From positions 1 to 11,532 of the forward strand of contig JACPXN010000075.1 in assembly GCA_016196515.1 (NCBI GenBank): a DNA stretch of 11,532 nucleotides, written 5' to 3'. The DNA is from Candidatus Omnitrophota bacterium (lineage in GTDB: Bacteria > Omnitrophota > Gorgyraeia > Zapsychrales > Fredricksoniimonadaceae). The notes beneath the pieces were generated by a model that saw only the letters and a list, made by a program, of their open reading frames with translations, had not been told where the DNA came from and searched no databases. This document shows, one piece after another, positions 1-6,302 of this stretch. Numbering within the stretch: the stretch's first letter is position 1; every line of letters starts with the position of its first letter. Both the position numbers and the translations under genes were made by a program.

Positions 1-708
1 AGCGCCGCCGCCACCTATGCCGCCATTGCCAGCCGATCCGCCCGCGCCTCCAGCCGGAGCCCTAGTAACCACGCCGCTAATAAAGCTTCCGCCGCTGCCG
101 GTCCCGCCAGTTATGTTGATGAATGCCGAGCTCGTACCCCCTGCGCCACCTGCCCCGCCTGCGCTACCAGAAACAGCAGAAGTGCCATTTGAACCGCCCG
201 TAGCACTTATAAGATTACCAAAACTCGACGTGCCTCCTGTGCCGCCCACCGTGACCGTATAAACATTACCTGGAGTGACGGTAAAAATCTGCTTGCCATA
301 TCCACCCCCGCCACCCCCGCCCGCTGACTCGTATGGCGAAGAGTTCGCGCCCCCTGTTCCTCCTCCGCCCCAGACTTCGACCATGATGCGAGTTATGCCC
401 GTTGGAACGGTAAAACTGCCGCTTGCATTAAATACGCTGATGTTCGGCACCGGACTTGAAGCAGAACCCGTTCCTACAGTTCCCCAGACGCTGTTGCCGC
501 AATACTGGAGGGTGTTGTTGTCATCGACATAGAGAGTGCCGGGAAGGCAAGAGCCCGACAAAGCGGCCTTGGGGACAAGCCGCAACTGGTCATAATTCCC
601 CGATGGGGCCGGATAATATGTTGTCAGGGTGGTTGTCCCTGCGGACACAACACCGGTACTGATGAGCAAAAGGATGATGGCATAAAGAAAGGATTCTGGA
701 CGTTTCAT
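1..708 (-). CDS. Secreted glycine-rich protein, 3' end beyond the window
   Basis: The reading frame is open from an ATG at 706-708 to the left edge (236 codons visible). A GGAGG ribosome binding site lies just upstream (713-717 on the plus strand). Residues 1-23 form a signal peptide: Lys/Arg start, hydrophobic core AIILLLISTGVV, likely cleavage after SA. Next comes TTLTTYYPAPSGNYDQLRL (26-44), which I recall from pilin-like and surface proteins of Omnitrophota and relatives. Two cysteines (C54, C70) could form a disulfide around a short YVDDNNTLQYC hairpin. From about residue 97, FTVPTGITRIMVEVWGGGG opens a low-complexity Gly/Ser/Thr-rich domain like bacterial glycine-rich domains (Pfam Gly_rich_2 type). 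The exported location is well supported. A structural or adhesive surface role is inference. The Pro-rich plus-strand frames opposite are its antisense shadow. Confidence 0.85.
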   Translation of the reverse strand, partial: MKRPESFLYAIILLLISTGVVSAGTTTLTTYYPAPSGNYDQLRLVPKAALSGSCLPGTLYVDDNNTLQYCGNSVWGTVGTGSASSPVPNISVFNASGSFTVPTGITRIMVEVWGGGGTGGANSSPYESAGGGGGGGYGKQIFTVTPGNVYTVTVGGTGGTSSFGNLISATGGSNGTSAVSGSAGGAGGAGGTSSAFINITGGTGSGGSFISGVVTRAPAGGAGGSAGNGGIGGGGA

Positions 709-752
709 ATTTACCTCCGGGTGAGATCCTTTTGGCTAATACTTCTATTTAA

Positions 753-780
753 AGTATAAAACATGCCCGGGTATTGACAA
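753..780 (-). promoter_or_regulatory. Putative sigma-70-type promoter of the glycine-rich protein gene
   Basis: Read on the minus strand, TTGTCA (775-780) and TATACT (753-758) are separated by 16 bp, close to the sigma-70 consensus. Transcription would start near 745, leaving a 5' UTR of about 35-40 nt before the GGAGG site and the ATG at 708. It diverges from the pyr promoter about 25 bp away. Assigned by consensus only. Confidence 0.5.
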
Positions 781-803
781 GGAGATTTAGGGATTTTTCT
801 TGC

Positions 804-832
804 TTGACAACAGGGCATTCACCTGTTATATT
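804..832 (+). promoter_or_regulatory. pyr operon promoter
   Basis: TTGACA (804-809), a 17-bp spacer and TATATT (827-832) make a near-consensus sigma-70 promoter pointing at pyrR. Transcription would start near 839, giving a leader RNA of about 230 nt. That leader carries the PyrR motif, a leader ORF, the attenuator terminator and two palindromes before the pyrR ATG at 1068. No operator is obvious, so control is probably in the leader rather than at initiation. Confidence 0.7.
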
Positions 833-866
833 TGCACCAATATTACGTTCAAGTCTTTTAACCCGG

Positions 867-886
867 TCCTGTGAGGCTGGAAAGGA
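867..886 (+). promoter_or_regulatory. PyrR-binding loop in the pyr leader RNA
   Basis: TCCTGTGAGGCTGGAAAGGA matches the conserved core of PyrR-binding loops (UCCnGnGAGGYU followed by AAGG). The ends TCCT (867-870) and AGGA (883-886) are complementary, so it can close as a hairpin. Its position, downstream of the promoter and upstream of an intrinsic terminator and pyrR, is that of known pyr attenuators. With UMP or UTP bound, PyrR normally stabilises this hairpin and favours termination. AAAGGA (881-886) also looks like the Shine-Dalgarno site for the ATG at 892, which could add a translational layer. Confidence 0.8.
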
Positions 887-891
887 TTTAT

Positions 892-942
892 ATGGTTTTC
901 GATTTCGTTTTGTTCATAACTGCCCGTTTCTCTAGTATTTAG
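892..942 (+). CDS. Possible 16-residue leader peptide of the pyr attenuator
   Basis: ATG at 892 opens a 16-codon frame (MVFDFVLFITARFSSI) ending with TAG at 940-942. A good AAAGGA site lies 5 nt upstream, inside the PyrR motif. The frame is T-rich and reads through the 5' arm of the terminator; its stop begins at the last base of the apical loop. A ribosome reaching the stop would cover the hairpin and prevent termination, the logic known for the E. coli pyrL leader upstream of pyrBI. No homology can be claimed for such a short peptide. The spacing and position are the evidence, and chance is possible. Confidence 0.45.
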   Translation: MVFDFVLFITARFSSI

Positions 943-960
943 AGAGGCGGGTATTTTTTT
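923..960 (+). terminator. Attenuator terminator of the pyr leader
   Basis: CCCGTTTCTCT (923-933) pairs with AGAGAGGCGGG (941-951) over 11 positions with two G-U wobbles. The loop is 7 nt, and the run 952-960 is TATTTTTTT. This is a textbook intrinsic terminator. It lies between the promoter and the first structural gene, so it acts as an attenuator. I could not find a strong competing antiterminator helix upstream, only weak pairing of GGAAA (879-883) with TTTCT. Confidence 0.85.
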
Positions 961-965
961 AATGA

Positions 966-1055
966 GCGCATGACTTGCGGAGCGAAGCGACGTAAGTCAT
1001 AAGCGCGAATTAACCCTGCGAAGCTCCCAAACGAAAGTTTTGGAGCGAAGCAGGG
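966..1055 (+). repeat. Two adjacent palindromes with GAGCGAAGC cores
   Basis: The first palindrome pairs GCGC-ATGACTT (966-976) with AAGTCAT-AA-GCGC (994-1006). The second pairs CCCTGC (1014-1019), CTCC (1024-1027) and AAA (1029-1031) with TTT (1038-1040), GGAG (1042-1045) and GCAGGG (1050-1055). Both contain GAGCGAAG. The same motif recurs in the palindrome after tRNA-Asp, and a related GAGCGTAGCG occurs after tRNA-Arg. They fill the gap between the attenuator and the pyrR ribosome binding site (AAGGA, 1059-1063), like REP-type elements. Neither has a T-run, so they are not ordinary terminators. Confidence 0.7.
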
Positions 1056-1067
1056 TAAAAGGAAATC

Positions 1068-1604
1068 ATGCCTTCGGTTCAAATTATGGACCAGGACGCC
1101 ATCCGCCGCGCGGTTTTGCGCATGGCGCATGAGATCCTGGAAAAAGGCGGGGTGAAGGACTTGGCCCTGATCGGCATACGCACCCGCGGGGTGGTTTTGG
1201 CCGAACGTTTGCGCACGGCCATCAAGGGCATTGAGGGTAAGGACGTGCCGGGCGGGACTTTGGACATCACGCTGTATCGCGATGACCTGACCTTGGTGGG
1301 TCCCAAACCTGTGGTGCGCGAAACGCTCATTGATTTTGATATTACGGACAAGCGCATTGTTCTGGCGGATGATGTGTTTTTTACCGGGCGCACCATACGG
1401 GCGGCTTTGGATGCTTTGGTGGATTTCGGGCGGCCGGCGCTCATTCAACTGGCGGTGCTCATTGACCGCGGACATCGCGAATTGCCCATCCGCGCCGATT
1501 TCGTCGGCAAGAACATCCCGACGGCCAAATCCCAGAACGTGCGGGTATTTTTAGGCGAGTCCGACGGGCAAAGTGACCATGTGGACGTGCAAGGAGCCGT
1601 ATGA
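1068..1604 (+). CDS. pyrR: PyrR, pyr operon regulator (bifunctional regulator/UPRTase family)
   Basis: 178 residues, the usual PyrR length. The PRPP-binding loop of type I phosphoribosyltransferases is clear: VLADDVFFTGRTI at 98-110. Flanking segments such as ALIGIRTRGVVLAERL and ITLYRDDLT also fit the family. PyrR binds uridine nucleotides and then the pyr leader RNA, promoting attenuation; many members also make UMP from uracil and PRPP. The start has AAGGA 4 nt upstream. The stop overlaps the pyrB start by 4 nt (ATGA), so the two are translationally coupled. The matching RNA motif at 867-886 in its own leader supports autoregulation. Confidence 0.95.
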   Translation: MPSVQIMDQDAIRRAVLRMAHEILEKGGVKDLALIGIRTRGVVLAERLRTAIKGIEGKDVPGGTLDITLYRDDLTLVGPKPVVRETLIDFDITDKRIVLADDVFFTGRTIRAALDALVDFGRPALIQLAVLIDRGHRELPIRADFVGKNIPTAKSQNVRVFLGESDGQSDHVDVQGAV

Positions 1605-2530
1605 CGCAATGGAAGCATCAACATCTTCTGGGTTTGCAGGACCTGACCGCCGAAGACATAGAACTCGTTTTGGACACGGCGCAATCGTTCAAAGAGGTTT
1701 CTTCGCGCGACATCAAGAAGGTGCCCGCGCTTCGCGGAAAAACCGTGGTCATGCTCTTTTTCGAGCCATCAACGCGCACGCGCGTCTCGTTTGAACTGGC
1801 GGCCAAACGTTTGTCCGCCGACACCCTGAATATCGCGGCCAGCGTTTCTTCGACGACAAAAGGGGAGACCCTGCTGGACACCGCGCGCAACATCGAGGCC
1901 ATGAACGTGGATCTGATGGTGGTGCGCCATGGCACGTCCGGCGCGCCTTTTATCCTTGCCCAAGGGTTGAAATGTTCGGTGGTCAACGCCGGCGACGGCT
2001 GCCGCGAACATCCCACCCAGGCTTTGCTGGACCTTTTTACGCTCAAAGAAAAATTCGGCAGGATCAAGGGCCTGCGGGTCGGCATTGTCGGCGACATTTT
2101 GCATTCGCGGGTGGCGCGTTCGAATATCTGGGGTTTGACGAAACTGGGTGCTAAGGTCACTGTGTGCGGTCCGGCCACGCTTATGCCGCGCGGCATCGAG
2201 GCCATGGGCGTTGAGGTCTGTTATGACATCAGAAAACTCATCAAGAACAGCGACGCGCTGATCACCCTTCGCCTGCAAAAGGAACGCCAGCAGGACAAGT
2301 TCCTGCCCAGTTTGCGCGAATACGGGCGGCTGTTCGGTATCAACCGGGAAAAATTGGCTGAGGGATCGGACGAGCTCATCGTTATGCACCCGGGGCCGAC
2401 CAACCGCGGGGTCGAACTCTCGGCCGAGGTTGCCGACGGGAAACAATCGGTCATCCTCGACCAGGTCACCAACGGCGTTGCCGTGCGCATGGCGGTGTTG
2501 TATTTGGTATTAGGGAAACACGACATGTAG
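1601..2530 (+). CDS. pyrB: Aspartate carbamoyltransferase catalytic subunit
   Basis: 309 residues. It condenses carbamoyl phosphate and L-aspartate to N-carbamoyl-L-aspartate, the committed step of pyrimidine synthesis, in the cytoplasm. The carbamoyl phosphate motif STRTR is at 57-61, followed by the SSTTKGET loop, HPTQ (137-140), and HPGPTNRG (263-270) in the aspartate domain. The ATG overlaps the pyrR stop. No pyrI regulatory subunit is present, so this is probably the unregulated trimeric form, consistent with PyrR control of expression. The TAG stop lies inside the palindromic repeat 2527-2582, which may have replaced the original 3' end. Confidence 0.97.
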   Translation: MTQWKHQHLLGLQDLTAEDIELVLDTAQSFKEVSSRDIKKVPALRGKTVVMLFFEPSTRTRVSFELAAKRLSADTLNIAASVSSTTKGETLLDTARNIEAMNVDLMVVRHGTSGAPFILAQGLKCSVVNAGDGCREHPTQALLDLFTLKEKFGRIKGLRVGIVGDILHSRVARSNIWGLTKLGAKVTVCGPATLMPRGIEAMGVEVCYDIRKLIKNSDALITLRLQKERQQDKFLPSLREYGRLFGINREKLAEGSDELIVMHPGPTNRGVELSAEVADGKQSVILDQVTNGVAVRMAVLYLVLGKHDM

Positions 2531-2582
2531 GGGCGCAATTTATTGCGCCCGCGAATGAGGGTTCGATGAATCGAATCCCTAC
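2527..2582 (+). repeat. Compound palindromic element between pyrB and pyrC
   Basis: The 56-bp element is bounded by GTAGGG and CCCTAC. Inside are two palindromes: GGGCGCAAT/TTGCGCCC and GGGTTCGAT/ATCGAATCCC. It resembles a widespread class of small GTAGGGGCG-type palindromic repeats (from memory). It fills nearly all of the 63-bp gap and supplies the pyrB stop codon (2528-2530). It lacks a T-run, so read-through into pyrC is expected, perhaps with mRNA stabilisation. Confidence 0.7.
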
Positions 2583-2593
2583 GGAGACATACA

Positions 2594-3877
2594 ATGGGTC
2601 TATTGATCAAAAACGCAATGATCGTCAACGCGGATAAAATTTGGGACACACGTCAGGATATTTTGTGCGAGGCCGGCAAGATCGTCAAAATAGCGGCGTC
2701 CATCGCACCCGACGGACATCAGATCATCGATGCCAAGGGCAAAAAGGTCCTGCCGGGGCTTATTGACATCCACGTGCATTTGCGCCAGCCCGGGTGCGAG
2801 GACAAGGAAACCATTGAGACCGGCTCCAAAGCCGCGGCCAAGGGCGGGTTCACGACCATCATGTGCATGCCCAACACCACCCCGGTCATTGACAATGCCA
2901 TGGTCGTGGAATTCATCCGCCGGGAAGCCCAACGCGTGGGTTTGGTCAATGTCTATCCCATCGGCGCCATCACCAAAGCCCAAAACGACCAGGAATTGAC
3001 CGACATGGCGGAACTTAAAAGCGCGGGGTGCCTGGCGCTTTCCGACGACGGGAAGGCGGTCCTCAACAGCCGTCTGTTTCGTCTGGCCATGGAATATGCC
3101 AAGATGCTGGATCTTTTGCTCATCGAGCATTGCCAGGACCCCTGTTTGAGCGCGGGCGGGGTGATGAACGAAGGCGAGGTCTCGACGCTGTTGGGCCTGA
3201 AGGGTGATCCGGCGATCGCGGAGACCGTCATTGTCGCGCGCGACATTGAGATCGCTCTTTACTTAAACGCCCGTGTGCATCTGGCGCACATGAGTTTGAA
3301 GCGTTCGGTGGACCTGATCCGCGCCGCCAAGGCGCAGGGAATTCAAGTGACGGCTGAAGCGTGCCCGCATCATTTCACGCTCACGGACGCGGATGTCAAA
3401 AGTTTTGATACGTCGATGAAGGTCAATCCGCCGCTGCGCGCCAAAGAGGACGTTGAGGCCATCCAACAGGGCATTGCCGACGGCACCATTGACTGCATCG
3501 TCACGGACCACGCGCCGCATACCAAGGAAGATAAAGAAGTCGGTTTTGACGCTGCGCCCTTCGGCCTGACCGGACTTGAGACCTCGCTGGGCCTGACCAT
3601 CACCCAATTGGTCAAGCCGGGGGTGATCACTTTATCGCAAATGGCGGAAAGAATGTCCGCCGCGCCGGCCAGGATCGTCGGGCTTGGCGGTAAAGGCCGG
3701 ATCCAGGAAGGCAAGGACGCCGATTTGACCATCATTGACCCGGACAAAAAATGGACGGTCACGAAAGAGGGCTTTGTTTCCAAGTCCGTCAACTCACCTT
3801 TTATTGGACGAACGCTTTCGGGCCGGGTAGAATACACCGTCTGCGGCGGCAAGATTGTCTATGCGCCTGTCGCCTAA
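2594..3877 (+). CDS. pyrC: Dihydroorotase, class I
   Basis: 427 residues, typical of class I dihydroorotase (amidohydrolase superfamily). It cyclises N-carbamoyl-aspartate to dihydroorotate. Metal and substrate residues are visible: DIHVHLR (H60, H62), SDDG (D151/D152, where Asp replaces the carboxylated lysine, as in Aquifex PyrC), IEHC (H179), LAHMS (H232) and DHAPH (D305). The MPNTTPVIDN segment is also characteristic. The GGAGA site at 2583-2587 supports the ATG at 2594. The last five codons (APVA and the stop) lie inside the tRNA-Arg gene, an overlap of 15 nt. Confidence 0.97.
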   Translation: MGLLIKNAMIVNADKIWDTRQDILCEAGKIVKIAASIAPDGHQIIDAKGKKVLPGLIDIHVHLRQPGCEDKETIETGSKAAAKGGFTTIMCMPNTTPVIDNAMVVEFIRREAQRVGLVNVYPIGAITKAQNDQELTDMAELKSAGCLALSDDGKAVLNSRLFRLAMEYAKMLDLLLIEHCQDPCLSAGGVMNEGEVSTLLGLKGDPAIAETVIVARDIEIALYLNARVHLAHMSLKRSVDLIRAAKAQGIQVTAEACPHHFTLTDADVKSFDTSMKVNPPLRAKEDVEAIQQGIADGTIDCIVTDHAPHTKEDKEVGFDAAPFGLTGLETSLGLTITQLVKPGVITLSQMAERMSAAPARIVGLGGKGRIQEGKDADLTIIDPDKKWTVTKEGFVSKSVNSPFIGRTLSGRVEYTVCGGKIVYAPVA

Positions 3878-3934
3878 TGGATAGGGCAACAGCCTCCGGA
3901 GCTGTCGGTGCAGGTTCGAATCCCGCCAGGCGCA
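3863..3934 (+). tRNA. tRNA-Arg (anticodon CCG)
   Basis: A full cloverleaf: acceptor GCGCCTG/CAGGCGC; D-stem GCCT/GGGC; anticodon stem ACAGC/GCTGT with loop CTCCGGA (anticodon 3896-3898, decoding CGG); T-arm with loop TTCGAAT; discriminator A. The T-stem GCAGG/CCCGC has one A-C mismatch (3912/3924). CCA is not encoded. It lies within the pyr operon and overlaps the 3' end of pyrC, so it is probably excised from the operon transcript; no separate promoter is obvious. Confidence 0.9.
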
Positions 3935-3938
3935 TTTT

Positions 3939-4003
3939 AGATTTTCTTGCGTTTGCCGTAGGCAAATGCTAGAAAATCTTTAATCCCGAGCGTAGCGAGG
4001 GAT
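3939..4003 (+). repeat. Palindromes downstream of tRNA-Arg
   Basis: The first palindrome pairs AGATTTTCT (3939-3947) and TTTGCC (3952-3957) with GGCAAA (3961-3966) and AGAAAATCT (3971-3979), a long hairpin with a GTA loop and a small internal loop. The second is ATCCC (3983-3987) / GGGAT (3999-4003) around GAGCGTAGCGA, related to the GAGCGAAGC elements elsewhere in the window. They fill the gap between the tRNA and the next gene. The first could aid tRNA 3'-end maturation. It has no proper U-tract and the operon continues, so I do not call a terminator. Confidence 0.65.
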
Positions 4004-4021
4004 CACCACAGAAAGGTATGT

Positions 4022-4495
4022 GTGCGCAAACAAAAGATCACCATTTCCGTCGTCGGAGGCAGCAGCATCGGTACCAGCGTTGAGGGCTTGGCGGAAAAGG
4101 TCGGCACCATGATCGCCCAACTCGGCTGTGTCCTGGTGTGCGGCGGTTTGGGCGGCGCCATGGAGGCCGCGGCCAAAGGCGCCCAAAAAGCCGGGGGCAT
4201 CACCATCGGCATTCTTCCCGGCAAAGAGAAAGACGATGCCAACCCGCATATTGATATTGCCCTCCCCACGTCCATCGGGTACGCCCGCAACACCATCGTC
4301 GCCTGCTCGGCGGACATCATCGTAGCGCTTCCCGGCAGTTACGGGACCAATTCCGAGATCTGTTACGGGCTTGTCTACAGCCGTCCGGTCATTGACTTAG
4401 GCAACTGGAACATCGACGGCATGACCCATGCCAAGAACGTCGAAGATGCCCGGGAAAAGATCGAACAGATCATCAAAAAACTCCAGCAAAGCTGA
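4022..4495 (+). CDS. TIGR00725/LOG-like Rossmann-fold protein
   Basis: 157 residues from a GTG start supported by AAAGG at 4012-4016; the nearby ATG at 4018 is out of frame. The sequence has the fold of the SLOG/LOG (lysine decarboxylase-like) superfamily: ISVVGGSS near the N-terminus, CGGLGGAMEAAAKGA, and then ALPGSYGTNSEI, a variant of the PGGxGTxxE phosphate-binding loop. Plant and bacterial LOG enzymes cleave nucleoside 5'-monophosphates to free base and ribose 5-phosphate; TIGR00725 members are mostly uncharacterised. Its place between pyrC and pyrK, 10 nt before the pyrK ATG, suggests co-expression. A role in nucleotide turnover is inference. Confidence 0.8.
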   Translation: MRKQKITISVVGGSSIGTSVEGLAEKVGTMIAQLGCVLVCGGLGGAMEAAAKGAQKAGGITIGILPGKEKDDANPHIDIALPTSIGYARNTIVACSADIIVALPGSYGTNSEICYGLVYSRPVIDLGNWNIDGMTHAKNVEDAREKIEQIIKKLQQS

Positions 4496-4505
4496 AAATG
4501 AGACC

Positions 4506-5282
4506 ATGGAGAGGATCCAAAATATATACAAAGTCGTGGGCAATGAGAAACTGTGTCCGCAATTCTGGCGGCTGACGTTCGACGCGCCACAGATGGTGCG
4601 CTCGGTCAAGCCCGGCCAATTCGTGCACATCCGTACCGGCGGGGGGCTGGAGCCGTTTTTCCGCAGGCCTTTCAGCGTGTATCGCGCGCAAAAACACGTT
4701 GAGATCTTTTATGAGGCCGTCGGCCCCGGCACTCAATTGTTGAGTCAAAAGAAAAAGGGGGACACCGTCGATGTTTTGGGCCCTGTGGGCACGCCGTTCG
4801 CCTTGCCGCCCGAGGGGACAAAGCAGGTGGTGATGATCGCCGGCGGTATCGGGATAGCGCCCATGCTCATTTTGTCCGACGTGCTTAAAAAGAAAAAGTG
4901 CGAACTGGTGCTGTTGTACGGCGGCCGCACGCGCGGCCATGTCTATCCCATGCAGGAATTCAAGGACGGCGGGGTCAAGGTGTTCGTGGCCACCGACGAC
5001 GGCAGTGTGGGCGTCAAGGGCCGCGTCAGCAAATTGTTCGACAAGATCAAAAAAGACCCGCAAACCACGTGTCTTTACACCTGCGGCCCTAATGCCATGA
5101 TGGCGGCGGTGCAGGAATTCGCCGCCCGTTGCGGTCTGGCCGGCCAGGCCGCGTGCGAGGAAACCATGGCCTGCGGTCTTGGGGCGTGTCTGGGGTGTTC
5201 CATACGAACAAAACACGGTTACAGGACCGTGTGTTACGACGGCCCGGCTTTTGACATCCACGAGGTGATATTTCACCCATGA
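4506..5282 (+). CDS. pyrK: Dihydroorotate dehydrogenase electron transfer subunit
   Basis: 258 residues from the ATG at 4506. The frame is open further upstream, but that part lies inside the preceding gene and is unlike the family. PyrK carries FAD and a [2Fe-2S] cluster and passes electrons from PyrD to NAD+. The flavin motif RRPFS is at 53-57 and the nucleotide motif GGIGIAPM starts at 113. The cluster cysteines near the C-terminus are C223, C228, C231 and C243 (C-x4-C-x2-C-x11-C), followed by YDGPAF, all typical of PyrK. It overlaps pyrD by 4 nt (ATGA), matching a fixed-ratio PyrDK complex. The ribosome binding site is weak, so coupling to the upstream gene is likely. Confidence 0.95.
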   Translation: MERIQNIYKVVGNEKLCPQFWRLTFDAPQMVRSVKPGQFVHIRTGGGLEPFFRRPFSVYRAQKHVEIFYEAVGPGTQLLSQKKKGDTVDVLGPVGTPFALPPEGTKQVVMIAGGIGIAPMLILSDVLKKKKCELVLLYGGRTRGHVYPMQEFKDGGVKVFVATDDGSVGVKGRVSKLFDKIKKDPQTTCLYTCGPNAMMAAVQEFAARCGLAGQAACEETMACGLGACLGCSIRTKHGYRTVCYDGPAFDIHEVIFHP

Positions 5283-6202
5283 ATTTATCGGTCAAGATCG
5301 CCAACATGACGTTCAAAAATCCGGTCACGGTCGCTTCCGGCACCTTCGGCCACGCGGAAAAATATTATGACCTTGAAGAGGTCAAACGCCTCGGCGCGAT
5401 CGTTCCCAAAACAGTGACCTTCCATCCGCAGGTGGGCAATCCGCCGGTGCGCATTTTTGAAACGCCTTCCGGCATGATCAATGCCATCGGCATCGAGAAT
5501 CCCGGGATCGACGCTTTTATCGCCGAGAAGCTGCCGGCTTTCAAAAAGATCGGCGTGCCTTTGATCATCAGCATTCTGGGCCATACGCCGGAACAATTCG
5601 TTGGTATCATCGAGAAACTCAACAGCGCCGCCATCGGCGGGGGTATCGCCGCCGTTGAATTGAACCTTTCCTGCCCTAATTTGAAGTTTGAGACGCTCGT
5701 GGCCCAGGACCCGCAGGCGACACAAGCGTTGGTCCATCAAATAAAAGCGATCTGTAAATTTCCCGTCATCGCGAAATTGTCGCCGAATGTCACCGACATT
5801 GCGGTGATCGCGCTGGCCGCCCAGGACGGCGGGGCGGATGCCGTGTCCTTGGTCAACACTTTTACCGCCATGGCGGTGGATGTCAAGACACAGCGTTCGC
5901 GCATCGGCAACTTTACCGGCGGTTTGAGCGGTCCGGCCATACGGCCCATGGCCGTTTATATGGTGCACAGCGTGGCCAAGGCTGTTCGGGTCCCTGTCAT
6001 CGGCATGGGCGGCATCATGACGGCTGACGACGCGTTGGAATTTCTCATCGCCGGGGCGACCATGGTGGCGGTGGGCACGGCGAATTTCGTTAATCCGCGG
6101 GCACCGCTGGAGGTTTTGGAGGGCATTGAGGCCTATATGCGCGAACACAAGGTCAATGATATCAAAGAGATTATCGGATCGTTAAAGTATGACAAAAAAT
6201 AA
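5279..6202 (+). CDS. pyrD: Dihydroorotate dehydrogenase catalytic subunit, class 1B
   Basis: 307 residues. This FMN TIM-barrel enzyme oxidises dihydroorotate to orotate. The catalytic base is the cysteine of NLSCPN (C132), as in class 1 enzymes; the adjacent pyrK makes it class 1B, the NAD+-linked form. The FMN phosphate site is visible as VPVIGMGGIMTADDALEFLIAGA followed by VGTANF near the C-terminus. The segment after SCPN is LKFETLVAQD instead of the commoner glycine-rich version, a mild divergence. The ATG overlaps the pyrK stop, and the 3' end overlaps the ATG of the truncated pyrF copy (6189) by 14 nt. Confidence 0.95.
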   Translation: MNLSVKIANMTFKNPVTVASGTFGHAEKYYDLEEVKRLGAIVPKTVTFHPQVGNPPVRIFETPSGMINAIGIENPGIDAFIAEKLPAFKKIGVPLIISILGHTPEQFVGIIEKLNSAAIGGGIAAVELNLSCPNLKFETLVAQDPQATQALVHQIKAICKFPVIAKLSPNVTDIAVIALAAQDGGADAVSLVNTFTAMAVDVKTQRSRIGNFTGGLSGPAIRPMAVYMVHSVAKAVRVPVIGMGGIMTADDALEFLIAGATMVAVGTANFVNPRAPLEVLEGIEAYMREHKVNDIKEIIGSLKYDKK

Positions 6203-6302
6203 TTCAAAATTGATTGTCGCCCTAGACGTGGACACCTTCGACGAGGCCAGGCGTATCATCGACGAGCTCGTGTCGGGAATCCAGAAAATGGACCCCCGAT
6301 AA
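6189..6302 (+). pseudogene. pyrF: Truncated 5' copy of pyrF (27 native codons plus 10 from an insert)
   Basis: ATG at 6189, overlapping the pyrD end, opens a 37-residue frame. Its first 27 residues (MTKNNSKLIVALDVDTFDE..., ending IIDEL) are the N-terminus of orotidine-5'-phosphate decarboxylase. It then runs into VSGIQKMDPR and stops at TAA 6300-6302. This is probably the original pyrF start: it is coupled to pyrD like the other junctions. Joining 6270 directly to 6419 restores an uninterrupted 233-residue pyrF in frame. The stop sits in the loop of a CCCCCGA/TCGGGGG hairpin. The peptide lacks all catalytic residues. Confidence 0.75.

Noticed and set aside
17..532. Pro-rich plus-strand ORFs
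   Set aside because: They are antisense to a coding frame with ribosome binding site, promoter and signal peptide on the minus strand; poly-Pro is the mirror of its Gly codons.
966..1055. CRISPR-like repeats or a second attenuator
   Set aside because: The units are unequal palindromes with no regular spacers and no U-tract.
939..1475. 178-codon minus-strand ORF over pyrR
   Set aside because: It overlaps the unmistakable pyrR frame and the attenuator, and has no recognisable motif.
4428..4505. Upstream extension of the pyrK frame
   Set aside because: It lies wholly within the preceding LOG-like gene; the PyrK-like sequence begins at the ATG at 4506.
4473..5276. 267-codon minus-strand ORF over pyrK
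   Set aside because: The pyrK frame has intact flavin, nucleotide and iron-sulfur motifs; the opposite frame is His/Arg-rich shadow sequence.
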